Assembly: GCF_019219075.1 (NCBI RefSeq)
Contig: NZ_JAHUWJ010000007.1
Location: 248,001 to 312,000, forward strand
Direction of reading: 5' to 3'
DNA length: 64,000 bases
Source of the DNA: Chitinophaga sp. sic0106
Lineage (GTDB): Bacteria; Bacteroidota; Bacteroidia; Chitinophagales; Chitinophagaceae
The notes under the pieces were generated by a model. That model did not search any database and was not told where the DNA came from. It was given only the letters and a program-made list of their open reading frames with translations. Made by a program: the position numbers and the translations under genes. Every line of letters starts with the position of its first letter. The stretch's first letter is position 1. This document shows positions 1-8,200 of this stretch, one piece after another.

Positions 1-842
1 GATTCCTGAGTCCGGCTATTAAATACACGAATCCAACCATCAATGCGGGCATTGGCGGCACCCTCATCGTAACAGGTGCCATGGTAACGGACGAATCCAG
101 CAAGCCACTCACCTTTTCTATCGAGGCAATCCGCTCCGAAGACGGGAAAATCCTGCAGTCATTGATGGACTACAAGTTAAAAACCAACTGGTGGCATGCT
201 GCCTATACAGAAAAGGAAAAAACAGCCAAGGAAATAGATACTAAACGCGATGTGGTAGAACGTCCCGGGATCGATATCAATCCTGTTAACGGCTCCATCG
301 TCATCTATCCCGAATTTGATACGCTGCAAATGCCTAAGGGTAAATACACCTTTGATATCCGGGTAAAAAATTCAGGAGGCGAAATGGTTATAAAAAATGC
401 GCTTACCATTAATATCTCGTATGCGCTGGACTATGCCTACACCTTCCAGGGGATAGATGGGAACCTGACAGGGATTGAAGTAAGTTTTAAAAGAAACAGC
501 CTTACCGGTAAAAAAATCGAAGTCTACTTTGTGGACAAGAATAACAACCCGGTAGATCCTGAAAAACTTTTCGGGTATGATTATTCCACTACTCCCGGCG
601 TTCCGGATCTGAAAGACTGGCATAACCTGGGATTGGAAAACCCTACGAAATACACTGCATTTCCGGACCACCTGGAACTGGAAGTAGCCAATTTTCCGCT
701 ACCATATGTGGCCGGAAAATCGCTTACCATCGATATGTATAACAACGGAGATATCAACGGCGCGTATTTCAACTTCTGGTTTGCTTTCGCTATACGTAAA
801 GAAGGAATGTGGACGATCCGGATAAAATTAAACTATAAATAG
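1..842 (+). CDS. DUF5007-like surface protein, 5' partial
   Basis: The reading frame is already open at base 3 (FLSPAIKYTNPT...), so the true start lies before the window; about 280 residues are visible. The visible layout is an opening FLSP.IKY.NP segment, SSKPLTF, an aromatic WW/AYT stretch, INPVNGSI and a PKGKYTFDIRVKN strand block. This matches my recollection of the DUF5007 family, lipoproteins found at the end of SusC/SusD operons in Bacteroidota. Its function is unknown, and by context it would be a cell-surface glycan- or protein-binding accessory. The signal peptide and lipobox cannot be seen. The family call is from memory, not a search. It converges on the minus-strand DUF4625 gene, with hairpins at 861-943 between them. 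Confidence 0.65.
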   Translation, partial: FLSPAIKYTNPTINAGIGGTLIVTGAMVTDESSKPLTFSIEAIRSEDGKILQSLMDYKLKTNWWHAAYTEKEKTAKEIDTKRDVVERPGIDINPVNGSIVIYPEFDTLQMPKGKYTFDIRVKNSGGEMVIKNALTINISYALDYAYTFQGIDGNLTGIEVSFKRNSLTGKKIEVYFVDKNNNPVDPEKLFGYDYSTTPGVPDLKDWHNLGLENPTKYTAFPDHLELEVANFPLPYVAGKSLTIDMYNNGDINGAYFNFWFAFAIRKEGMWTIRIKLNYK

Positions 843-860
843 CCAATGCACCATATAGCT

Positions 861-943
861 GTGCCGGTGGCACAGCAACAAAAAAAGGGTTGTTGCACGC
901 AACAACCCCCAAATTAACCGGGAGCAGAAAATCTCCCGGTTAA
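861..943. terminator. Hairpin cluster between convergent genes
   Basis: There are three inverted repeats: 861-873 (5-bp arms, followed by a plus-strand A-rich run), 887-908 (arms GGGTTGTTG/CAACAACCC, loop CACG) and 914-943 (arms TTAACCGGGAG/CTCCCGGTTAA). The 914-943 palindrome abuts the stop of the minus-strand gene. On that strand the 887-908 hairpin is followed by a T run (complement of 881-886), which fits an intrinsic terminator for the DUF4625 gene. Confidence 0.7.
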
Positions 944-1651
944 TTATTTATCAAAATGCTCTTCAAACTCCCGCTCCTTCCCACGCTGATCCACTACCTT
1001 CACATGCACATGATAATGCCCTGCCGGCGCCGCACTTACATTCACATGCTTATGTAAATGATAAGTAGTTTGGCCTACCATAGCTGCATCGGTGTACGTT
1101 ACTTCGTACTCCCAGCCACCATGGATTTCCACCGTAACGCTGGCAATTTTATTAGGTGCAGAAATATCTCCCCCTACATGTAAATCGGTTTTAGCTGTAT
1201 TTAATTTCAGCTCCAAACTAGCCAGGGAAGGCAATGTAGCATCTATTTTAATTTCCAGGTCCGATTCCACTTCCGTTTGCTGACCATGCTGATCTATAAC
1301 GGTGAGGTGTATATGATATTTACCGGCAGCCGCTTCGGCAGGGATATCGATATGTTTATGAAAGTCTGCATTTTTCACACCGACGAAGCCTTCCGTATAG
1401 GTGGAGTCGAACTCCCAGCCACCGGCTTCCTGCGGATGAATATCCAGTTTTACTTCCTTAATACCGCCAGGGGCAATAATTTCAGCATCCACATGCAGGT
1501 CGCTGCCGGCATAGGCTACCTTACTGTTACCACTGCCGATTTCCTTTAACGTAATAGTAGCTTTAGGCGCCACCTCATCTTTTTTGGAACAAGCGAATAA
1601 ACCGGCCGACATAGCCAGCACCATCCCGATTTTTCCGAGGGATAATTTCAT
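944..1651 (-). CDS. DUF4625 lipoprotein with two tandem His-rich domains
   Basis: This 235-residue lipoprotein has a signal peptide with a lipobox ending in LFAC-S (residues 18-22). Two homologous Ig-like repeats follow, at about 30-135 and 140-235. Each carries the pattern W-E-(Y/F)-(D/E)-x-T-Y-T, then a His cluster and a Y-H-(I/V)-H-(L/V)-x-V-(I/V)-D-Q-(H/R)-G strand. The repeats resemble DUF4625, a Bacteroidota surface-lipoprotein family of unproven function. The alternating histidines (FHKHID, YHIH, HLHKHV, HYHVHV) suggest metal binding; that is inference. It lies 29 bp downstream of a second DUF4625 gene and a TonB receptor on the same strand, so they probably form one operon that hands a metal or metallophore to the receptor. 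Confidence 0.8.
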   Translation of the reverse strand: MKLSLGKIGMVLAMSAGLFACSKKDEVAPKATITLKEIGSGNSKVAYAGSDLHVDAEIIAPGGIKEVKLDIHPQEAGGWEFDSTYTEGFVGVKNADFHKHIDIPAEAAAGKYHIHLTVIDQHGQQTEVESDLEIKIDATLPSLASLELKLNTAKTDLHVGGDISAPNKIASVTVEIHGGWEYEVTYTDAAMVGQTTYHLHKHVNVSAAPAGHYHVHVKVVDQRGKEREFEEHFDK

Positions 1652-1680
1652 GATAGTTGAATTTTTAAATGAATAATGAA

Positions 1681-2157
1681 TTAGATAATTTTTATGCTGA
1701 TGCCCTTGAGCGTTTGCCAGCCTTCCTTGTCCGTCAGGCGGATCAGGAAATGGTAGTCGCCGGGGTCTACGTCCGCCGGCACATCAATTTCCGCCGTTGC
1801 TGTGTAGTCGCTGGTTCCGGCGGGAATAGCAAAGTCCTTAATGTAAAGCATGGGTTTTACCGCGCCTTTCACCGCCTCTTCTTCACAAACTTTCACCTCC
1901 GTGCTGTGCGTGTGATGGTCGAAGTTGTGGTGTATATCCAGGCTGTAAGATCCTAATGCCATATTGTCGGTAAACCTTGCACGGAAGGTGAAAATCTTGC
2001 CTCGTTCCATAATGCTGCATTGTTGCGGAAAAGCGCCTGATATGCCCAGGTCTATTTCCGGATAGGTAGTATCGGTTTGCTGATCGTCCTTGCTACAGGA
2101 GTAAAGTGATACCGCTGTCAGTAACAGCAACGCGTAATACAATCGTGTACGTTTCAT
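1681..2157 (-). CDS. DUF4625 single-domain lipoprotein
   Basis: This 158-residue lipoprotein has the leader ...AVSLYSC-S. A single Ig-like DUF4625-type domain follows, with the dense His/acidic patch LDIHHNFDHHTHST followed by a CEEE tetrapeptide around residues 80-98. It ends GDYHFLIRLTDKEGWQ, matching the second half of each repeat in its downstream neighbour. It sits between the TonB receptor (upstream on the minus strand) and the two-domain DUF4625 gene. A surface metal-binding accessory of the receptor is the simplest reading. The family assignment is from pattern memory; no function has been established. Confidence 0.75.
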   Translation of the reverse strand: MKRTRLYYALLLLTAVSLYSCSKDDQQTDTTYPEIDLGISGAFPQQCSIMERGKIFTFRARFTDNMALGSYSLDIHHNFDHHTHSTEVKVCEEEAVKGAVKPMLYIKDFAIPAGTSDYTATAEIDVPADVDPGDYHFLIRLTDKEGWQTLKGISIKII

Positions 2158-2170
2158 ATTGGTTTTATTT

Positions 2171-2300
2171 TTTTTCGGGAGATGTTAAAGCTGCCGTCAG
2201 ATAGCCTTTTCGGGCACTAACGGTAACGGATATTCTTTTTTCGGGAGATGGTAAAGATGCGTCAGATAGCCTTTTCGGTTTTACTAACGGTAACGGGTAT
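2171..2300. repeat. ~65-bp direct duplication at the 3' end of the TonB receptor gene
   Basis: Two copies, about 2171-2233 and 2236-2300, share TTTTTTCGGGAGATG, then AAAG, then CGTCAGATAGCCTTTTCGG, then ACTAACGGTAACGG, with a few substitutions and small indels. The right-hand copy contains the last ~13 codons and stop of the TonB receptor. The left-hand copy is a diverged, non-coding relic between the receptor and the next gene. Confidence 0.85.
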
Positions 2301-4436
2301 ACTAAGCGACAGCACAATATTCCTTCCTGCCTCCGGCAGCGCAATCAGGCGGTAGAAACTGGTATGGTCGAGATAGTTATTGTTCAGTAAATTTTGCACC
2401 TGCAGGTTCAGTTGCAAAGGCTGCCCTTTGATATGCAACTGCGTACCGGCACTGAGACCCAGCAATTGGTAGCCCGGTGTAGTCCGCTCTGGTGGCACTA
2501 TCCGGCGCTGCGCAGCGGTGATCCGGTAATCCACTCCGGCCCAGGTATGTCTGCTAAAGGCATATGTGGCCGAAAACAGCGCCGATGGCGGCGGCGTAAA
2601 TGGTAACGTATACCCTTTCTTGCTGCCCGACAACTGCCGATTGTACAGGTATTCGGCCGCCAGGGCCAGCTGTAAACGTTCCCATAACTTGTACTGTGCC
2701 TGTAGTTCAGCTCCGTATCTCCCTACCTTACTTTGTGCATAATAGAATACCTGGTTGCCCGCACCATATTGGTAGTCGTGCTCCGCCGTGGGATTGAGGT
2801 AGATGTAATTGGAGAAATAATTGAAATACGGCGTCAGTTGTACCGACCATTGTTGCGCATTCCACCCGATGCCCAGATCCAGCTGGTAGCTGCGTTCCGG
2901 CGAAAGGTTGATGTCTCCCCGCTCATACCTGAAATAGTGATAGTTGACACCGTTTGCCCCCAGCTCCTTGGCAATAGGCATGCGGAAACTACTGCCCATA
3001 TTGGCTTTCAGCACCAGCTGGCCGGGCTGGTAGCTGACCCCGAACGACCAGTTAACACTCGAAAATCGGCGGATAGCCTCCGCGGCACGTGATAAGTACA
3101 CGTGGCTGGTATCTTTTCCATTGATAATGGGAGAGGTGAACCAATCGTTATAAGCAGCGATATCGATCTTTCCGGCATCATAGCGCAGGGCGCCGTGCAG
3201 CAGCAAATCATCTGTGACCGCGAACTTATTATAGGCGTAGAAACCTGCCTGCAACTGTGAAAAAGCCGGTATCAGAAAACTCCATCCGTTGATACGGTTA
3301 CGCTGATACGAAATTTCACCGCCATAGCGCAGCTCATGCCGCCCCAGCTGCCAGTAGTCGCTCAGCGCGGTATTCCATACTGTTTTATCGTACTGCCGTT
3401 CCAGTGTTTGCGGGGTGGGCATGCTCTCCGGGTACACCGGCGGCATATAACCATGATTTACATAGTTGTTCCACTCCTGCCGGAAGTTTTGTTGGTAGCC
3501 GGATTGCCATAGCAATTGATGTGGGCCTATATGAAAAGTAGTTTTGTTAACGAGTTTGTAATGCGTTACTTCCTGCGAGGGCAGCTCTATATCCCTGGAT
3601 GAACGATCATGCAGCTCCGTATCCACACGGCGCGGCTCCAGCCCATGCGCGTTGGCGAAGAAACCGGATTTGTTATACACGATGCTGCCATAAAAAGTGG
3701 TGGCCGCATGCTTACCTATCCAGCCGGTACTGAGGTGCGCATTGCGCTCCCGCCCTGCGGTATTACGCACCTGGTGGTTATGCAATGGCGCGGCAAAACT
3801 GTATACATAAACCGTATCTGCCGGCACGCGGTAATCGCCATAATCGGTGGCCGTTACGCGGGCAGTCATGAACCATTTATTCGTGCGCACAAAAGCCTGT
3901 GCGGATATAGCCAGCTGTTGGTTATTTGATTTTCCGGTGAGATCCAGGGAGCCGCCATAGGTATGCACCGAGGGCGGGGCCGGCGACTTGATATCAATAG
4001 CACCACCAATCGCATCCGCACCAAACAGAAATGCAGCCGGACCTTTTACAATCTCTATCTGCCCTGCGTTGAACTGGTCAATCTCCAATCCATGATCCGC
4101 CCCCCACTGCTGCCCTTCGTGTTTGATCCCATGCTCCGCCACCACTACCTGGTTAAAGCCAAGTCCGCGAATCAGCGGCTTGGAGTTGCCCGAGCCAATG
4201 CCTATGGATTTAATACCAGGCAGCTTTTCGAGCGACTTCATCAAACTGCCGCCCATATTACGACGGATGTATTCCCGGTTTACGATCTCCATCGGCAGCG
4301 CACTTTCTTTAATACGGCGCTCCGTATGATTTCCTGTAACGGTTACACCCGTCAACGTATCTTTTGCCACCACTTTTTGGGCATGCACAGGGCTACTCCA
4401 TGCCGCCAGCAGCATACAGACAATTATAATTCGCAT
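2262..4436 (-). CDS. TonB-dependent outer-membrane receptor (metal-type)
   Basis: This 724-residue receptor has a signal peptide to about residue 19 (SPVHA-Q), then directly a plug (about 30-150: VTVTGNHTERR, SLEKLPGIKSIGIGSG, RGLGFNQVVV, IEIVKGPAAFLFGADAIGG) and a ~22-strand barrel. It lacks both the carboxypeptidase-like N-terminal domain and the STN domain of SusC proteins, so it is a classic siderophore/metal-type receptor rather than SusC. The plug contains HGIKHEGQQWGADHGLEID, a His/acidic loop like those of zinc-type receptors. The barrel ends YLDHTSFYRLIALPEAGRN...LSLSIPV. With the His-rich lipoproteins next to it, uptake of zinc or another divalent metal is likely; the exact substrate is inference. 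Confidence 0.88.
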   Translation of the reverse strand: MRIIIVCMLLAAWSSPVHAQKVVAKDTLTGVTVTGNHTERRIKESALPMEIVNREYIRRNMGGSLMKSLEKLPGIKSIGIGSGNSKPLIRGLGFNQVVVAEHGIKHEGQQWGADHGLEIDQFNAGQIEIVKGPAAFLFGADAIGGAIDIKSPAPPSVHTYGGSLDLTGKSNNQQLAISAQAFVRTNKWFMTARVTATDYGDYRVPADTVYVYSFAAPLHNHQVRNTAGRERNAHLSTGWIGKHAATTFYGSIVYNKSGFFANAHGLEPRRVDTELHDRSSRDIELPSQEVTHYKLVNKTTFHIGPHQLLWQSGYQQNFRQEWNNYVNHGYMPPVYPESMPTPQTLERQYDKTVWNTALSDYWQLGRHELRYGGEISYQRNRINGWSFLIPAFSQLQAGFYAYNKFAVTDDLLLHGALRYDAGKIDIAAYNDWFTSPIINGKDTSHVYLSRAAEAIRRFSSVNWSFGVSYQPGQLVLKANMGSSFRMPIAKELGANGVNYHYFRYERGDINLSPERSYQLDLGIGWNAQQWSVQLTPYFNYFSNYIYLNPTAEHDYQYGAGNQVFYYAQSKVGRYGAELQAQYKLWERLQLALAAEYLYNRQLSGSKKGYTLPFTPPPSALFSATYAFSRHTWAGVDYRITAAQRRIVPPERTTPGYQLLGLSAGTQLHIKGQPLQLNLQVQNLLNNNYLDHTSFYRLIALPEAGRNIVLSLSIPVTVSKTEKAI

Positions 4437-4523
4437 ACTATAAACAGACTATTGATTAAATTCCTGCATCACGTTTGATATGGTTTCATCAAATGATTAT
4501 TGCGATCCGGAAACAGTTTTCCT

Positions 4524-4656
4524 AGTGTAGAGACGCAATGCTTGCGTCTCTACACTGGGTTCTTCGCTAAAATCTACCAGAAAATCCTTTATCAGCATTG
4601 ATAACCGCGGAAGTTATGGAGTAGATTGACCCGAGGAGACGCAAGCATTGCGTCTC
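4524..4656. repeat. Pair of inverted REP-like palindromes
   Basis: The first palindrome, 4524-4556, has perfect 15-bp arms (AGTGTAGAGACGCAA) around loop TGC. The second, 4636-4656, has arms GAGACGCAA/TTGCGTCTC around loop GCA and is the reverse complement of the core of the first. They sit 80 bp apart in the 270-bp gap upstream of the TonB receptor gene. The short GC-rich palindrome in opposite orientations looks like a dispersed repeat family (REP/MITE-like). Only one locus is visible here, so mobility is not shown. Confidence 0.7.
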
Positions 4657-4706
4657 TACGAGGCATGGCAATTCATTCCACATCCGCTACAAAAATAAAT
4701 GGAACA

Positions 4707-5063
4707 TTACATTTCAGGAGGCCCCTGAATAGAGAAGAAATACCTGGGCGCCGCATAGGTGAAGGCATGCAGGTAATTGTTATAAAGTGATGTATGGTAG
4801 GCCACCTCACTATTTCCGCCGGAAACAGTCCACACCAGGTAAGGTGTATCATGGTGCACCACATGGGAACAATGACATTTAATCTGCGTTTTGGTGAGCC
4901 TGGTCTGCTCACTATGTACGCCATCCGAACAGGAATGCTCATGACTGGAGAAGCAGCCATGAAGCCACTGTGCAGGCACCTGGCTGATGCTGAACAATGC
5001 CAGCAGCAGCCCGGCCGTAAAGGCCCGGAGCGACTTTTTCCTATTTATAATTAAATGAAACAT
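4707..5063 (-). CDS. Small His/Cys-rich secreted protein
   Basis: The protein has 118 residues from the ATG at 5063. A TTG nine codons upstream (5090) is unlikely as start because it would lie inside the predicted promoter. An N-terminal hydrophobic segment (FTAGLLLALFSISQVPAQ) looks like a signal peptide. The mature part is rich in candidate metal ligands: WLHGCFSSHEHSCSD, then HSEQT, then CHCSHVVHHD, then scattered His. I do not recognise a family. Its position ahead of the TonB receptor and DUF4625 genes on the same strand, plus an operator-like inverted repeat over its promoter, suggests a metal-responsive periplasmic or surface metal binder. Function is inferred. Confidence 0.6.
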   Translation of the reverse strand: MFHLIINRKKSLRAFTAGLLLALFSISQVPAQWLHGCFSSHEHSCSDGVHSEQTRLTKTQIKCHCSHVVHHDTPYLVWTVSGGNSEVAYHTSLYNNYLHAFTYAAPRYFFSIQGPPEM

Positions 5064-5094
5064 CGTTGCAAAAATAGTAAATACCTGCAACGAT
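5062..5094 (-). promoter_or_regulatory. Predicted metalloregulator operator (9-bp inverted repeat)
   Basis: ATCGTTGCA (5062-5070) and TGCAACGAT (5086-5094) form a perfect inverted repeat separated by 15 bp. The repeat covers the spacer, the -7 element and the start codon of the His/Cys-rich gene. A dyad overlapping a promoter ahead of a metal-type cluster fits a Fur/Zur-type repressor site, but the 15-bp separation is longer than the usual Fur/Zur dyad. Confidence 0.55.
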
Positions 5095-5098
5095 CCAA
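5069..5098 (-). promoter_or_regulatory. Bacteroidota-type promoter for the His/Cys-rich gene
   Basis: On the minus strand, TTG (5096-5098), a 19-bp spacer, and TATTTTTG (5069-5076) match the TTTG-N19-TAnnTTTG primary-sigma consensus. The expected transcription start falls at or next to the ATG at 5063, so the message would be leaderless or nearly so. Confidence 0.6.
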
Positions 5099-5103
5099 GG
5101 AAA

Positions 5104-5154
5104 ATATAAAAAAATAAAGATTAAATCTTTATGGACACCAGGGCACTCACGCCC
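5104..5154 (-). terminator. Intrinsic terminator of the CHU-type gene
   Basis: Downstream of the minus-strand gene ending at 5218 lie a small hairpin (GGGC/GCCC near 5141-5154) and then the palindrome 5116-5130 (AAAGATT/AATCTTT). On the minus strand this is followed by a long T-rich run (complement of 5104-5115). Confidence 0.6.
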
Positions 5155-5217
5155 TAACAACTGCGATACGTTATTTCCTTCAAGCGCTCCACCACAACAC
5201 TCACATCTCCCTAACTC

Positions 5218-8200
5218 CTACTGCAACAATGTTACTGCACCTGTTTTCCGGACCGCTACCGGATTATCCGCACCTTCATATTCCAGCACCCACACATAAG
5301 TACCGGCATCCGCTTTACGACTTCCGGAATTATTTAAACTGCCATTCCAGCCATCACCAGGTTTGTTAGTACTGAAAACCAACTGCCCCCAGCGATTATA
5401 TACATTAAAGCGAAACATGCGCGTGGTACAATATACAAGCGGCTTAAAAATATCATTCTTCCCGTCGCCATTAGGCGTAAAAGCATTAGGCATGTATACG
5501 TCGCAGCCGCAACTGCCATATTTTACGGTAATAGCATCGCTGGCGCGACACCCATATTTATTCTGCACTACCACGGTGTAGGTGCCTGCCTCATTGGCAA
5601 CTGAGATAGGATCAGTACTGAAATTTCCGTTCTGCCAGCTGAAGCCCGTAACATCGTTGCTGTACGTTGGTTGCAGCAACAGCTGCACGCCGCGGCAAAG
5701 CGTGGTATCTTTTGCGAGTGTAACCGCTGGCATCCCTCCTACCTCTATGGTTCTGACAGCAGCCGTGGCCTGGCCGCAATTTCCCTTTACCGTATAGCTG
5801 ATCGTATATTGCCCCGGCGACGCCCAGGTGGCAGTGAAAGGAGTGCCATTCCCCTGCGTTACAGGGTTGCCGGAAAAATTCCAGGTGATATCACCGGCCG
5901 ACTGATTACTCACCGTAAACGTCACCGGATCACCCATACAAGCCAGCGGCTTATAATTCAGCTGCCCTACCTGGCCGGTAGCCACTACGGTAGCTTGTTG
6001 TTGTACGGAGGCCAGCTGTAAACAATTCCCAGTGGCTTTCAGGGTCAGTGTATGCGTACCCGGTGTATTCCACTGTACAGTGGGCGTAGCAGTATTTTGG
6101 CCGATGATGGTACCGGCGTTATCGGTACTCCACTCGTAACCGGTAATGGTGGGTCCGGTGGCAACAGTGGCTGTAACAGGCGTTCCTACACAAATGCTTT
6201 GCGGAGGTATGCTAAAGGAATAAGCAGTTCTTTCCTGCACGGTCACCGTTGATTGCGCAGTGGCGGTACAATTGGCGCCCGCCGAAACTTTCACAGTATA
6301 TACCCCTGCCTGCTGCGCCGTGGCCGCAGTGGTCACTACCGGCGAAGCGCCGGTAAAAGTGTTCCCTTTGGTATCTGTCCAGAGGAAAGTGGCGCCGGCA
6401 CCGGCGGTGGCTTTTAGTTGCAGACTTTCCCCATTACATATTTGGATGGCGGGTGTTACCTGTACCACCGGCATGCTGGTTACTTCTATATCGGCAGTTC
6501 CGGTAGTTTGGCCGCAGGAGCCATTGACGGTATATTTTATGGTGTAGCGCCCGGGGGTGGCCCAGGTGGCAGTAAGTGGCGTGCCAGTTCCCTGCATGGC
6601 AGGATTGCCGGATAAGTCCCAGGTGATGGTGCCGGCCGACTGACCGCTCAATGTCACTGCTACTGCTTCGCCCACACATACCGGCGTTTTAAAGCTCAGT
6701 TGCCCTGGCTGCGAAGCTGCTACTACCGTGGCTTGCTGGCTTACCGGCAGCAACTGCAAACAGTTTCCCGTTGCTTTTAAAGTGAGTGTATGCGTGCCCG
6801 GTGTATTCCAGCTAATTGTGGGGGTGGCAGTATTTTGGCCGATGATAGTGCCGGCGGCATCGGTACTCCATTCGTAACCGGCAATGACAGGCCCTGTGGC
6901 TACGGTGGCCTGAAGGGTAGCTCCCACACATATGGGCTGCGCGGGCAGGCTGAATGCGTAGGCCTGCCGGTCCCGCACTGTTACAGTGGACGTAGCCGTA
7001 TTTACACAATTATCCGTCGCCGTAACGCGTACCGTGTATACGCCTGCCTGCTGCGCCGTGGCCGCAGTGGCTACTACCGGCGAAGCGCCGTTGTAGGCAG
7101 TTCCTTTGGCATCCGTCCAGCTGAGGGTATTACCCGCAGCGGTGGTCGCATTTAACTGTAAGGCTTCACCCATACATACCGTAATCGCTGCTGTTACCTG
7201 TACTTCCGGCAGCGCTTTCACCGTGAGTACTACCGGTTGTGATACGGCCTGTTTAAAACAGGCGGCACTGGTGTTTTCCCTTATCATAACGCGGTATTGC
7301 CCGGCGTCGGCCTGGGTGATATGTGGAATGCTATAGGAAGGTACCGTGGTGGCGCTTACATCCACCCAACGGGAGGTGGTTGCATCAAATTTCTGCCAGG
7401 TAAAGAGCGGATTACTGATAGCCGAGCCGGTCATATCAGCGGTAAAGGTGGCTGGTTCATTTGTACAGGCACTCAGGCTATTGCCATTGTTAACTTTTAC
7501 CGATTGCTCCACCAGGCAGGTACTGAGCACTATATTGTCGATTGCCATATCATTGCCGCAGCCACCAGGGGCATCGTTGAGCAGTACCAGTTGTATCGTG
7601 GTTATGCCGGCAGGAAGGGTGAAGATCAGGCCATAATCTTTCCAGGTACCGTTGGGGTTATCATCCGGTGGTATATATCTCTCTGATAATTGCCCCAATA
7701 TGTTCCCACTGCCATCCTCAATCCGGAAGCGGATCCGCGAAGGAATAGGGGTCGTATTTTCCCCACAGGTAAGCTCCGGCGAGATAACGGAGCAGGCTTT
7801 TACCGACAGGGAGTATTGTTGTTGATCGCATAAGCTGCCGATCAGTTTGCGGTAAATCTCTCCCGGAAAAAAAGACCCGTTGATCACCATCATACGGCCG
7901 CCAGGCTGGCCGCTGTAATCCGGCATCTGCTTCCAGGTATTGTTGCCGATGGCGGTACGTGGATTATCCACTACAGTATATTGGCCTTCCTGCAGTGGTG
8001 CAGTATTGGAAAAGGTATACGCTCCCACCTGCAGGCCCGGCACAGCGCTGCCATAGCCACCGCCGGTACCAAAGTCTTCCCGGAAAATTTCTTTACTCTC
8101 CGTAGTACACACGCCGCGCTTCATGCGACAGGCCAGGTCGTTATCATCCACATAACCGTTCTTGTCATCATCGATGCCATTGCCGCAAATTTCAATGTCT

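Noticed and set aside
3963-4478. A 171-codon plus-strand frame over the TonB receptor start
   Set aside because: It overlaps a signal peptide and plug domain on the other strand that are certain; no independent support.
4474-4493. TTTGAT / ATCAAA dyad upstream of the TonB receptor as a metalloregulator site
   Set aside because: Only 6-bp A+T-rich arms, unlike the dyad at 5062-5094; not enough to call.
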